Below are positions 22,261 through 32,679 of a stretch of DNA of 64,000 nt, in pieces. The DNA is taken from positions 236,897-300,896 of the forward strand of contig JABANP010000017.1 in the NCBI GenBank assembly GCA_013115135.1. The letters run 5' to 3'. The DNA is from Perkinsus olseni. Lineage: Eukaryota; Perkinsozoa; Perkinsida; Perkinsidae. Position 1 is the stretch's first letter. Each line of letters starts with the position of its first letter. Both the position numbers and the translations under genes were made by a program. The notes below the pieces were generated by a model. The model ran no database searches. It saw only the letters and a program-made list of their open reading frames with translations, and was not told the origin of the DNA.

Positions 22261-23784
22261 ATGGAAATAGAAGTCGACCAGACGCTCAACCCGGGTGGGA
22301 AGGTGAATCGTAACAGCCTAGGTGAGAGTGCATTATATAGCCCCGGCCCCTTGATGCGGCAAACCACGCCGGTCTCTCCTGGGCCTTTACCTGATATGCC
22401 TGGCATGGAGATTAACTTTCGGAACACCTTCTTGGAGGTCAGCCCCAAACTTGGTGCATCCATGCCAAGGCCCCAGACGATGCCCAACTTGAACGAACAG
22501 CTGGCGATGGCCGACCCCACTTACATCGAGGATCTAGAGTTTGAGTTCGACGGCGGTGATGGTGTTGGGCTCTTGGACGAAGCTCATATCGAGAATCACG
22601 CGGCTGGTACCTACGGGGGCACCGTATATGATGCCAACTCGTTCAGAGATGCCTGTGAGACTCTGCTGAGCGGCGGTACTAGTGGTACGATTGATCTCAG
22701 CGACACTCACGATGCCCCTACTGTGAGCGGCCTTATGATAGAGGGCTTAGAAACTGGTTTGACACAACAGCCGGTTGACACTGTTAGATACACTGGTAGC
22801 TACTCGCCTTCTTCTCGTCAACAATATAAAGTTAATCGAGAAGCTCAACAATCGCCCTCTGATGGGCTCCCGCCGGAGATGTTAACTACAGTCATGTTGC
22901 GGAACATACCCAATAAGCTCAGCCAAATGGATATCGCCAATGCAGTGAAACACGAAGGGTTCCTTGGCGAGTTCGATTTTTTCTATTCGCCACTCGACTT
23001 CAAGTCTGGTAGCAATCTGGGATACGCTTTTATCAACTTCAGCTCTCATGAAGTCGCCGTTCGGTTCCGACTGAAGATCGCGGGTGTATTACTGGCTCGG
23101 TCGGTGGCTGAGGCGAACACGTCTGGTTTGTATTGGGATGACAACAGCGGGTCTAAGGCTACTGTGATAACTCCTGAAATATCTGCTCAGCTCATGCGTT
23201 CCAACAAGCAGTGCGGAGTTGCATGGGCTCGTATCCAGGGCTTGGAGGCTAACATTAAGCATTATCGGAACAGCCCAGTCAACGAGCTGGCGTCCGAATT
23301 CAGACCCATGCTTTTTGCCTCGAAAGATTTGGTTGTTGGTCATCCGGCAATACAAGTGGGCTCACTATTGCCCTTCCCGTTGCCCGATCGGATAACCTCT
23401 TTAAATCGTGGTAGTGGTAACCGAGCGGCTACTGCGGCGTTCGTGCAACAACAACGGCAACAGCAGCAACAGCAGCAGCAGATGCAGAGGAGAGCGGCCG
23501 AGCAATCTAATATGGCTCATTGCAACAACAAGATCTTCGTGGGTGGTCTATCGAGCGAGACCAACAGTGCTAGTCTAGGGGCCTATTTCACTATAAGGTT
23601 CCCGATGTTCAATCTAATAGAGGCTGTCGTTATAATGGACCGTCGATCTCGTATTAGTAAGGGCTTTGGCTTCGCCACTTTCGCCACCGATGCGGCTGTG
23701 CAACACATACTCCACCCTATGAACAATCCTCATATTATTGATGGTCATCCAGTGGTTTTGCGGAGTTACACGAGCAACCGGTAG
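22261..23784 (+). CDS. Mei2-like RNA-binding protein with an added canonical C-terminal RRM
   Basis: 507 residues, single exon as read. I chose the Met at 22261 because the open frame upstream runs through the tRNA-Ala gene. The N-terminal 200 residues are acidic and disordered with Pro-rich patches. Residues about 205-330 form the Mei2 C-terminal RRM: it opens with TTVMLRNIPNKLSQMDI and contains LGYAFINFSSHEVAVRF, the hallmark of Mei2 proteins, which control meiosis or differentiation through RNA binding in fungi and plants. A Gln-rich tract follows (about residues 400-412, from CAA/CAG repeats at 23447-23482). Residues about 420-507 form a second, canonical RRM with RNP2 (KIFVGGLS) and RNP1 (KGFGFATF). 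Mei2 proteins normally have the special RRM last, so this order is unusual. Role inferred: post-transcriptional regulation. Confidence 0.88.
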   Translation: MEIEVDQTLNPGGKVNRNSLGESALYSPGPLMRQTTPVSPGPLPDMPGMEINFRNTFLEVSPKLGASMPRPQTMPNLNEQLAMADPTYIEDLEFEFDGGDGVGLLDEAHIENHAAGTYGGTVYDANSFRDACETLLSGGTSGTIDLSDTHDAPTVSGLMIEGLETGLTQQPVDTVRYTGSYSPSSRQQYKVNREAQQSPSDGLPPEMLTTVMLRNIPNKLSQMDIANAVKHEGFLGEFDFFYSPLDFKSGSNLGYAFINFSSHEVAVRFRLKIAGVLLARSVAEANTSGLYWDDNSGSKATVITPEISAQLMRSNKQCGVAWARIQGLEANIKHYRNSPVNELASEFRPMLFASKDLVVGHPAIQVGSLLPFPLPDRITSLNRGSGNRAATAAFVQQQRQQQQQQQQMQRRAAEQSNMAHCNNKIFVGGLSSETNSASLGAYFTIRFPMFNLIEAVVIMDRRSRISKGFGFATFATDAAVQHILHPMNNPHIIDGHPVVLRSYTSNR

Positions 23785-24128
23785 GCCTTGATAACGACAA
23801 CATCATGATCATGATCATTACGGTATTGTATAGTTACTTCACTATTAGGAGTACAGGTTCCATCGCTCACTCGGGGCGGAATATGGTTCACTCGTCTCCT
23901 CCTCAGTGTAGATGAACCTGATGCTCGTGTTGCTCGAAGCAGCAGCAGCGGCAGCAGCGGCAGACTCTATCATCATCGAGAGATTTTTATTTGATGAAGA
24001 ATGTTATCAGGACACCATTTTTTCAGCATAACCGCCTTCATTGGCGAATCAATATCCTCATCACAGCCTTTGCGTTCAGTACCGGAGGAATACTATCAAC
24101 AAAACAAACGCAAATCTAGGCAACATCG
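23785..24128. other. Intergenic with CAG-type repeats
   Basis: Short space between convergent genes. It holds a GCAGCAGCAGCGGCAGCAGC-type imperfect triplet repeat near 23939-23965 and a CATGATCATGATCAT run near 23805. No gene. Confidence 0.6.
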
Positions 24129-25875
24129 TTATGAAGTCGAATTAACCATCCTGAGTGCATCCTGGAGAGCTCTCGTGTAATGATTGAGCGCCTGAAAGAC
24201 TACTGAGGGAAAGATCCGTGATCCGGTGGTCCCTGACCTGCACTATGTCGTCATCGCATTGCTCTCGCTGTTGTGCTTCGAGGACGAGGTTGTTCTTCAG
24301 CGTGGCCACCTCGTCCAAGATGAAAGTTTGGAACTTTTCGTCTCCCTTTTCGCGAAGTCTTTTACACTCCATAACAGTCTCGCGTAATTCGGTTAATTTA
24401 GTTTCACGAGATACTCTCTCCTGCTCCAGTTTACCTAAGACAGCAGTGCCCTCGGGCGAGGGATGCCCAACATGGTGGAATGTAGTTACACATTTGCCGC
24501 TACTACCGCTGTCTACTTACAGATCTCGAGAGTACTGGAAATAGATAGACCAATAAAATACAGTAAAAATATAATGATAAATATTTGATAATACGCTGAC
24601 TGTCGTCTGATGATGACCACAGCCGACCGCATTGATCGACAAGGTGCCTCCAATAGCGGAGACAACCCGCGGACTGTGTTCGATCACACTGGGAATCGGC
24701 TAGAGGAGAATGCCGCCCTCCGCCTGTGGACGGTGTGCTACCTTCGGTACGGTATTCTAGATCTGCCAGTCTCTTGGCAACACTAGTCTCTCGTTCCTGT
24801 CGAGATACTCTATCATTCTCCATGGCGTTGTGGAGGGCGGAGACGTCTCGGGCAACTGATGAGTTCTTCTCCTAAAATAGGGTATGAGTTTACAACCCAC
24901 AGAGAAGATACTCAACAGTTGTTTTATGGCGGGGGGCTTCATGGTCACGCGCACGATTTACATTCGTCTACATAATCGCTGCAGTCACAGGCGAGTCTGC
25001 AGCGAGGCGGCGACTGAAGCAAGGCTCGTCCTGATGGTCTCACTGTGGGTGAGGTGCTACGGTCTGGGTGACACCAGCAATGATGGCAGGTAGTACCATC
25101 ATCACCCAGAGCATTATTAGGAGCATCGCTGGTGGTGAACACGAGTCGTTCGCGGTCCAGCTTCAAGTTGAAGCTGCTCAGGTGAAATGGTTCTACAGTT
25201 GGAGCCTGCAACTGTTCCCGCGCTCTTTTCAGTGGTGTTCACGACAAAACTCTCTCGATTCGCCTTGGGGCAGTAGGATGTGTCTTACTTCGATATCCCT
25301 GATATAGCGTTCCCTCTCCGTCGAGAAGTCCCTCTCGACCGCCGCTACCCTCTCCCCAATAGCCTCGATGGTGCCTGCTTATATACAACACAGTGGGAGG
25401 GAGGTCTTGCTAGGAGACAAGGAGGCGGGAAATGATCATGTTCATTGAGATTTGTTGAAGTTATGGTATTCGACTTCGAGGGCGGATAAGGGCAACCCAC
25501 TTTTAAGTTGGTCCAGTCGTTCAGTAAAAAACGAGTCCATCCTCTCCTGAGCTGCAGTTATTTGCGTTTCGAATATCCTGAGAGTATCTTAGCTTGACCC
25601 TAGTCTATGACGGAGAGTATCTTAGCTTGACCCTAGTCTATGACGGAACTTGCTTACTACCCTTTCATCGCCTTATTGGCGTCAACACGATGCTTAATTT
25701 CGGAGTTGAGAGTTTTCTCGATCTTTCCGAGACCCTCCCGAATCGAACCCAAGCGGGCCTCCTCGGAGTCGCGACGGTGACGAACCTCCTGTTCTGTTTG
25801 CCGCTCAATGCCTGATGAGGAGGAGTATCTTAACTCAGTATATATGCCAGAGTCGACCTCAAGATACCCCCTCAT
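24129..25875 (-). CDS. SF-assemblin (striated fibre coiled-coil protein)
   Basis: Multi-exon gene reading right to left. Recognised exons are about 25657-25855 (ending HRVDANKAMK), about 25465-25585 (IFETQITAAQERMDSFF), about 25306-25383, about 25143-25208, 24751-24871, 24238-24434 and 24129-24191. The last four joins use clear GT-AG borders and keep frame, for example EY|R|KLEQERVSRE and DDIVQ|ALNHYTRALQ. The product is almost entirely heptad coiled coil with no Pro runs, and ends in the ALNHYT-x-x-LQ phrase typical of SF-assemblins. These proteins form striated microtubule-associated fibres linking basal bodies or centrosomes to daughter cells in algae and alveolates. The N-terminal exon and start are not settled; a coding-like piece ending at a GTAAGC near 26172 may be upstream. 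Confidence 0.82.
25582..25648 (+). repeat. Tandem duplication of a 33-bp unit
   Basis: The phrase GAGTATCTTAGCTTGACCCT plus 13 further bases occurs twice back to back inside an SF-assemblin intron. Exact copies imply a recent slip duplication. Confidence 0.9.
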
Positions 25876-26161
25876 GATGACCTGTTATTTTCTCTCGCAG
25901 TACTGCCAGCTGTGATGATACCTTCTTGCCAGCAGTGACGGGGTCGACCAACTCCCTCGACGGATGGCCTCCATTCATTGGAGACTGCTGGTGTTGGTTC
26001 ATGAGTACCCAATGAACTGGCCCGGGAGGGAGAGCGCCGATTCATTCCCGTGTTTACCTCCAGCTGTAGTTTGCGCAGTGCGCGATCTAGCGGAAGATAC
26101 CGACCGACAGAAGTCTGATTGCCGTCTGGAACTCAATCTTGGGTCTACTATCTTATCATCA

Positions 26162-26529
26162 TCAGCTTACCTTCTCATCGAAGCGAGAACGGATGAGGAG
26201 GGTAAACTTAAAAGTGTAACTCTCTGATACATGATCTTGCCAGAGTACTGCAAGATACGAAGCGAGCGATGCGACCTCCCTCGTTAAGCGTAGTAGTGTC
26301 ACCATCACTGAAAAGAGGGTATCGGGAGAGGAATCTTTGAACCGCTCGGGTGGGCTTCCTCCTCGCAGACTGCAACGACTAAGTGGGCGCCATCCAATAC
26401 CGATAAGACGGACATGCACCGCCTGCGGTAATGAGATTTTTGGACACGGAAACGGCAATGGAAAAAGAGGTCACCACCGATGAGAGCTGCGCCGGATGCC
26501 CCTGTGCTCGAAGCCTCACCAATAAACAT
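26162..26529 (-). CDS. Coding-like fragments, identity unknown
   Basis: One minus-strand frame ends its coding-looking part with IRSRFDEK before a GTAAGC donor near 26172, and contains a helical hydrophobic run (LFSVMVTLLRLTREVASLASYLAVL). It could be a 5' exon of SF-assemblin or a separate small gene. Evidence is weak. Confidence 0.25.
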
Positions 26530-26782
26530 CTACAAGGCCGATCGGAAAACCGTTCATAAGAACCATAACCGCTCCGAGACTTGACGCGCGAGGCCGTCGT
26601 TAACGAGAATGCAGTTCGCCCCGATATCTGATACTTTTCAACTGCGAAATTCGAAGTGCCCACTAAGCTGGTCTGACATGACTGAACACAACTAGCAGGC
26701 CGCGACAGAACATCTGTTAACATGACGAGTGCAGCAGAGCACTTTCGCGACAACAACCACAGCGGAAAGAGGACACCCCACC

Positions 26783-28094
26783 CTAGTCGGAATGGTCGAC
26801 CTGGGAGGCCTCCTCCACCACTTGTTCTACCTCCTTCCGATACACTACGCCCAACAGGACGGTGAGGAGCATCAGCAGGCCACCCTGATTTGCGGAAGGA
26901 GTGGTATGGCGCGCCAAAGCGTCGACTTCTCACCACATATCCCCACGGCGCCGGTCCGTCTGCCTCGATGTCATCGTAGACCGGCCGGGTCGGCCATGCT
27001 GGCAGCGGCCCGAACCGTATCGCAGAGGGAGGAGGCAAGTTAAACTCCCCTCGATCCATCGCCTTCTATCGGCAATGACAACACAATCGATCAGCTGGGC
27101 GAGCGCTCCCTCCCTACCGGTATCATAGTAGTCTTTCCACCGATGAGTATGTGAGGTTGAGTGAGAGACGATGATGGTGCTGGGAGAGGTACCATATTAG
27201 CAACCCCCATGGAGCTTCTCAGCTTCCGAGGATGTGCGGCTGGACCGTCACTGGCTATGGCCACCACATCACGGACCTCCGCGGTCTTCGAGCTTATATA
27301 ACGACGACCTTCCCGCAGCATGCTATCTGATACGGAGAGGAGCGTATCCCTATGCTCAGGCTGATCGATGCGCACAGCGAAGATCCCTTGCATGGTAGTG
27401 AATGAAGACCAAGGAGGATATGTCAATGCGTAACTCGATTCACACTACGACCAAATCACGACTTCCAAGGCGACGGTGCTGCTGCCCCTACAGCTATCGC
27501 CACGCTGGGCCAATGGAAGCGATCGTTCAATGTCTCGCCATGACGACACACAACGCCACCCATCGGACCTCTCTCAGCTCCATCCACCTTGGTTGCAACA
27601 CCCCTCAGCACAGCCAAGTCCTCAGCACTCATTGTGCCGACGGCGCAGTAACCCCGCGTACCAGGCGCGACCTGCAAGGAAAGTGATACTCGTTTCCTAA
27701 GGTAGTTGGGGAGAAAAGTCACGACCGCCGGAGTAGTTTGCCGAATGAAGCGGAACCCGTCTGAAGCGAAGCAAGGATTCCGGCAGCTTAGAAGACCGAT
27801 GCTCACCACGGCCAAGTCAGAAAACACAATAATCGCGAATACACGCAGGCGGACGTGCGTGATTGACACGATCCTCGCGCTGCAACTCTCCTCAAGTGGA
27901 CAATACGCAAAACGAAAGTTGTTGATTGACGCATGATATGGGTTGGCGGGAAATGGCACCACGCGTGCGACATCCGCGGCATCTCCTCCGGAGTACTTTA
28001 CTCGACTGTCGTTGAGAGGTAATTTCGCCCGATAGAAGAAACAGCCGCGAGTGAAACGCCGGCTAAGCAGACGTCTGAACGGCTTGGTTGCCAA
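26783..28094 (-). CDS. Multi-exon protein with C-terminal transmembrane helix, function unknown
   Basis: Three 3' exons are well supported: 27118-27386, 26934-27065 and 26783-26884. They join in frame by GT-AG introns of about 52 and 49 nt (TTMIP|KAMDRGEF and PWGYV|GGLLMLLT). The last exon gives one transmembrane helix (GGLLMLLTVLLGVVY) and a short acidic tail. Upstream, an exon after a CTTGCAG acceptor near 27660 begins VAPGTRGYCAVG and carries a possible start (MSAEDLAVLRG). An RHGET phrase in the raw frame near 27560 falls in what reads better as an intron, so I do not call it a phosphoglycerate mutase. Topology: soluble N-terminal part and C-terminal anchor. Confidence 0.5.
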
Positions 28095-28099
28095 GGATA

Positions 28100-30277
28100 A
28101 GCCTCAACAGGATACCAGTGAAGTTCCACCCTGTGATGCTTGTAATAGCATTTTTCGGTGATGCTCATTGCCAAGCACATCACGGCTCCACGAGGGTTTC
28201 GCGCATACGACGCGACCGATGCTTGAATCGGATGCCATGAGAAATACCGACTCCCACCAGCGTAATCAGAAATTGGAAAAGTTTTTATTTTTCGTCCGAG
28301 CGGGCGTGCGAGAGTTTTAAGCCCAACGCCGAAGACCGGCTCAGTCAGACAAGCATCGATATATCTTGCACAGAAAGTACTGCTGGGGCAGAAGCTGGGA
28401 CGAACCTAAGATACTTCCTTCCCTCCCGGCAAGCTCCGCTTCTACAACTGGCGTGGCTGTGCCCTACCACGACCACCCGCACGGTGCCAGCACCAGTACC
28501 GTGGCCACTAGTCAGCTGGCGGCGCACTCGGGTGGTAGGGCGGTGACGTTGAGCTGTACGTTGACGTTACAACGAAGACTCTCTGCTGTAAAAACAGAGC
28601 GCCGTTTTGAACCGCACTCTGTGTGGTAGTGGCTCCTATCGCACCCCTGCCGCTTGAGAACCCATTCCCTAGATCAGAGCAGGTCAACACGAGAGTGCAT
28701 TCTCCGTTGCCACCCTTCTCAGGTCAGAATACAAATTCCCGCGAGATTTTTTGATCGATAATCGAAGAGAGTTGCCGTGTACTACATTGAAGGCCAGCGC
28801 CTTGACGACTCCATCTGCAACAACGATGCCAACTGAGCCTTCCTTACGCGATGTGCCGTCGGGAACAGGAGAAAAGGAGGGAGCAGGGATCGAACCAGGG
28901 TCCATGAGGCATAGCACTTCCCTACAGACGAACGCTTATCCCCTCGCGTAATTCGTATCGCACTCACTGATCGATCCTCACGAGTTGACAGTGCGCTAGG
29001 TGACCTCCATCCACGGCTGCTGAGAACCAGCTGTACCTGATACTAGTCCTTCTCAGGGTTCACGGCCCTCCCCATCCCAACTTGATCTACACCAACCCGC
29101 TATGTGGACCATAAGTATCAACCACATAACGCTTACAACGGGGTTTATCGAAAATCTTCATAGTAAATTGATATTCTATTAATTGGTACATGAATTTACA
29201 AATTTCATTATATTGATAATCCCAATCACAAGAGCCCCGCTAGAGCGATCAAGAATGCACTTCTCATAGGTGCGGATATCAAAACACGTCAGTGTCTTTT
29301 TAGCGTGAGTACCAAGCGTTTTGTGAGACGTGCGGTTTTCGGTGGCCCCTTTTGGATGGGTACATACAAAAATGTGATGATCCATGTGCCGCAATAATTA
29401 TCAGAGAGTTGTTAGGATTTCTCCCTGAGGACTTTCGTATCAGTTCATACCGTGCGTCCGACGCGATATCAAGATTAGCTGTGTATGTCATTTTTACAGT
29501 AGTAAGGAGATAATAATAAAATATAAAACCCTAGACAGTTGATATACAATACTATGATGTAACAAAATTAACGAAATCATAATTATAAATACTACTAATA
29601 CTAATATCAGCGGATGGCTTTCTCCGGCCGACAGGAAATGTTCATTAGTACGTCATAATTTCGCGACATTTTTCTGGACACTGTAACAGGTCGAGTGGCT
29701 ACAGCTTGACACTGAGCCCGTGAGCAGAGCGTTAAGCAAATTAGTGACCCAGTCGGGCGTCGCTGAGATCAGACAACTCATGAAATTATCGACATAAATT
29801 TTCGCAAAACTTGTTATTATGCGAATAAGTTATATTTAATTTTACCAACCCCTTAATAACATTTCAGTTTTCTATATTTTTTGTTGTTGATAATCGTAGT
29901 AAGCGCACCGCCCTACGATTCGCCAGTCAACAGACTGTAACAATCCCGTGCCACCCTCTAGCGTCACGTAGAAGAGGAGAACGCGGTCAGAAAAGAGGCG
30001 GGACCAGTCGCCGATCGGAAGATACGAAAAAGTTGGTATGAGTAAGGCTTACCCGTCCGCTGAATCATCTGCATCAACGACGAATACTTGGCCCCCGCCC
30101 TCCACAGTGAACTGAGCCTTCAGCGATCCACTGTAGGCGTATCTTAGGTTGATCAGGGCGAATGGTAGAATCTTACGCATAAAAACAGTAGGCGGAGGGG
30201 TGGTCACAATGTAAATGCGCCGACCCGAAAAGGCGGAGCGAAGCGTTTTTCGTTTTGAGCTTTTCTAGCGGAGCGAA
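28100..30277. other. Long intergenic region, AT-rich in its right half
   Basis: No convincing gene in 2.2 kb. It contains a B-box-like antisense tRNA phrase at 28881-28925. The stretch 29480-29900 is strongly AT-rich. It probably includes the promoter of the RING-CH gene. Confidence 0.45.
28881..28930 (-). other. tRNA-like sequence (degenerate)
   Basis: Read on the minus strand it gives CCTGGTTCGATCCCTGC, a B-box-like T-arm, followed by CTCCCTCC and a T run. A GAGGGGA about 70 nt earlier (minus-strand direction) could pair with the end, but the T stem and anticodon arm do not form well. Not a functional tRNA. Confidence 0.35.
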
Positions 30278-32098
30278 GTGATTCACGTTTCGCTATTTTC
30301 AATTTCTCGTCTACCTTCCCACGTGCGGTCAGCATTCTGTCATTGTAGTGAGTGTTGCCAGTCTTTAATGCCGTCAACGCGTCTTCGTCGTGGTCGTAGT
30401 TGTAGCTCGACCAAGGGGCAGGGCGGCCTCCAGACGACTTCCACTACCTCCCATCACTCTGACGCCCTCACCCCGGTGGAGGTGATTGCCCGAACATTTA
30501 CTTGGAGCCACGACTCTCGAGGGCTCTTCGACTATGAAGCGAAGAGCGTCTACAAGCGGAATTACCGAGCGAAAATGTGTGATGAGGGGTTCCTGGTTAC
30601 CCGTACCAACTGCGAGGTCGAAATGACGCCGGCCCTCCCCTCGGACGACGAGGATGAGGAAGAAGACGTCTCCTCGCCGCTCGGCAGTGCTGCTACTGTG
30701 GCTGGAGCCAACGCCGGCTTGGACTCCTCTGGGAGCCCTGATGGAGGGCGGGGCTCGGTAAAGACGAAAAGGTTACTGCGGCTGTTCGAGAGGGATGGTA
30801 GTTATTGGGTTGAAAGAGCCGTCCCGAAGGGTGATGATAGTAGTAGTGACTCGACCGAGGGTGGTCACAAGGCGTCCAAGCTGTGGGAGGTGATACGTCA
30901 TAATAAGGGAGCTGGTCATCGGTTGGAAGAAGGGGACACGTTGAAGCTAGGAAGATTCAAAATTAGAGTTAAGGAGATTGTTACTACTGCCGAGGAGGCT
31001 GAGGAGAGGTCGAGGGAATCTGAGGAAGATCGTGGTCGTGACTTCAGTGATGACAGAGCTAGCGCCCTTACGGTCAGCACTGAGTTTAAGAATACTGATG
31101 ATGATGACACGGAAGAGGTCCCACCTCCTGCTGATAGATTCTGCCGAATCTGCTATGAAGCTGCGGAGAAGGAGAACCCTTTGGTCGCGCCCTGCACGTG
31201 TAAAGGCAGCATGAAGTTCATCCACCTGAACTGCCTGCGCCAGTGGATGGACGGCCGACTGTGTCTGAGACCCGACCCCTACGGTACCAATGCTGACGCT
31301 GAGAGGGACGGCCATCCCCTGGCCAACAGCTACTTCTGGAGGAGTCTGGATTGTGAGCTTTGCAAGACCTCCTATCCGAGTGTTATCGAGATGCCGCTTG
31401 AGAACGGTCGTGTTAAACGCATCGATCTGTACGAGATCCCTCGACCGGCTCCTCCGTACATCATTCTGGAGTCTAAAATCAAGCACCATCATCACTCGAG
31501 GAGATCCGGCCAGCAGCTGCAGCAGAGTACGGAGGCGCCTCGGAAGGGTCTCCATATCATGTCCCTTGGCAACAATCCTCGAGGTGTCATTCGAGTTGGA
31601 CGAGGCCATGATGCTGATGTTAGAATCAACGACATTTCGGTCAGTCGGTGCCACGCTGTGATCAGACTCGCCCCTGGGGGCCGCGGCAAACGACCTTATT
31701 TTGTGCTGGAAGATCAGAAGTCAAAGTTCGGCACGCTAGTGGAAGCTCCGAATCCGATGAGGGTTGAGGTGACGGGAGGAGTTCTTGATTTGAACCCGAG
31801 TTACAAGAGCGGCGGCCCGAAGCCTGTGGAGGGCTGCCTCACGCTGCAGCAAGGCAGAAGTGTGATACAGCTGCAGTTGAGACGACCGAGTTTGCTTCAG
31901 AAGATGCTGGCCTGTGGCGGGTCTAAGATGAGCGGTGGGGTGCCTGGCAAGGTCAGCTGTACGCTGGCCTACTCGCCGTCACCGGCTAGTGGGGGACCGA
32001 TGGTCCTCCCGAATGTGACCCCGAGACGAACTGAGGAGGGAAGAACGGTAGGAGGGGGAGGGATCGAACCTGCGCCTTGTGATAGTGAGTCGCCCTAA
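30278..32098 (+). CDS. RING-CH (MARCH-type) zinc finger protein with FHA domain
   Basis: 606-codon frame; Met-31 at 30368 is an alternative start. Residues about 85-235 are an acidic, partly FHA-like region (LKLGRFKIRVKEI). Residues about 288-362 form a RING-CH finger: C-x2-C (FCRICYEA), C-x-C (APCTCKG), H-x2-C (FIHLNCLRQW) and C-x2-C (CELCKTSY), the C4HC3 zinc-binding pattern of MARCH-type ubiquitin ligases. Residues about 430-520 form an FHA domain with the GRGHDADVRI, SVSRCHAVI and KSKFGTLVE strands that bind phosphothreonine. No transmembrane helix follows the finger, unlike most MARCH proteins, so it is probably a soluble ligase guided by phosphorylated partners. The last 15 residues as read (GGGGIEPAP) lie in a likely short intron (32048-32085) and may not be real. 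Confidence 0.85.
   Translation: MIHVSLFSISRLPSHVRSAFCHCSECCQSLMPSTRLRRGRSCSSTKGQGGLQTTSTTSHHSDALTPVEVIARTFTWSHDSRGLFDYEAKSVYKRNYRAKMCDEGFLVTRTNCEVEMTPALPSDDEDEEEDVSSPLGSAATVAGANAGLDSSGSPDGGRGSVKTKRLLRLFERDGSYWVERAVPKGDDSSSDSTEGGHKASKLWEVIRHNKGAGHRLEEGDTLKLGRFKIRVKEIVTTAEEAEERSRESEEDRGRDFSDDRASALTVSTEFKNTDDDDTEEVPPPADRFCRICYEAAEKENPLVAPCTCKGSMKFIHLNCLRQWMDGRLCLRPDPYGTNADAERDGHPLANSYFWRSLDCELCKTSYPSVIEMPLENGRVKRIDLYEIPRPAPPYIILESKIKHHHHSRRSGQQLQQSTEAPRKGLHIMSLGNNPRGVIRVGRGHDADVRINDISVSRCHAVIRLAPGGRGKRPYFVLEDQKSKFGTLVEAPNPMRVEVTGGVLDLNPSYKSGGPKPVEGCLTLQQGRSVIQLQLRRPSLLQKMLACGGSKMSGGVPGKVSCTLAYSPSPASGGPMVLPNVTPRRTEEGRTVGGGGIEPAPCDSESP
32048..32085 (+). other. Possible 38-nt intron with antisense tRNA T-arm motif
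   Basis: Begins GTAGGA and ends GATAG, and contains GGGATCGAACC, the reverse complement of a pol III B-box. If spliced, it changes the C terminus of the RING-CH protein. Compare 32576-32627 and 63563-63612. Confidence 0.35.
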
Positions 32099-32674
32099 TT
32101 GCCTGCTTGCTCTGGGAGAACGTTGGCTCTCGCCGACCTCTGGTTGCAGTGTTGTCTCACATCTGGTCTCTGTAATTTCCCTTGGCCACCCTTTCTAGTA
32201 TCCACTTCCCTCGGGCCTAGCTACCTCGTGCGAACTCGGGAGGTATTGAGCGATACATTCCTGTGGATGGATCGTCCGGAGGAATACGACCACAGCATGC
32301 TCATTCAGTGGGCCTTGGCGTCGTTCGCCTGAGAAGGGTTTCTCATGGTCATTCGGTTCTCACCTCAGGCCCAGGATAGAGCACGCACCGATCTGGATTT
32401 GCCGCAGGGTGACCACATGAATGTTGACTCAGAGGGAGGGGACGATGACGATCGGCCAGTCAGTCCGGTCCACTCACTGCCGCAAGCGGTCGCTGATTGT
32501 GCGATGGAAGAGAGTCGAGATGGGCAGAGAGCTGTTGAAGTAACCCGCGAAGGAGCGGCGACTGTCGAGCGGATGGTAAAATGGCGGGGTGCTGGGATAG
32601 AACCTTCGCGGGATGGTGTCCTTGCAGGTATCCCTTTGACGATTGCACCGTGGGTCATCTTTTGTACATGCTGA
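32099..32674 (+). CDS. Possible downstream exons of the RING-CH gene or a small separate gene
   Basis: Two plus-strand frames follow directly: 32099-32332 and 32345-32674. The second has an acidic, coding-looking middle (DSEGGDDDDRPVSPVH) and is interrupted by a GT-AG segment at 32576-32627. Whether they extend the upstream gene or form another one cannot be decided here. No domain recognised. Confidence 0.3.
32576..32627 (+). other. Probable 52-nt intron with antisense tRNA T-arm motif
   Basis: Starts GTAAAATGG, ends CCTTGCAG and contains GGGATAGAACC. Reading through it yields the phrase GAGIEPS that is typical of translated antisense tRNA sequence, not of protein. Confidence 0.45.
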
Positions 32675-32679
32675 TAGGA

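Noticed and set aside
27456..27600. Phosphoglycerate mutase motif RHGET on the minus strand
   Set aside because: The phrase lies between a plausible donor (GAG|GTCCG) and acceptor (GGCCCAG) and no other family motif is present, so it is more likely intronic coincidence.
30947..31654. 235-codon minus-strand frame opposite the RING-CH gene
   Set aside because: Antisense shadow of conserved zinc-finger codons; no independent domain.
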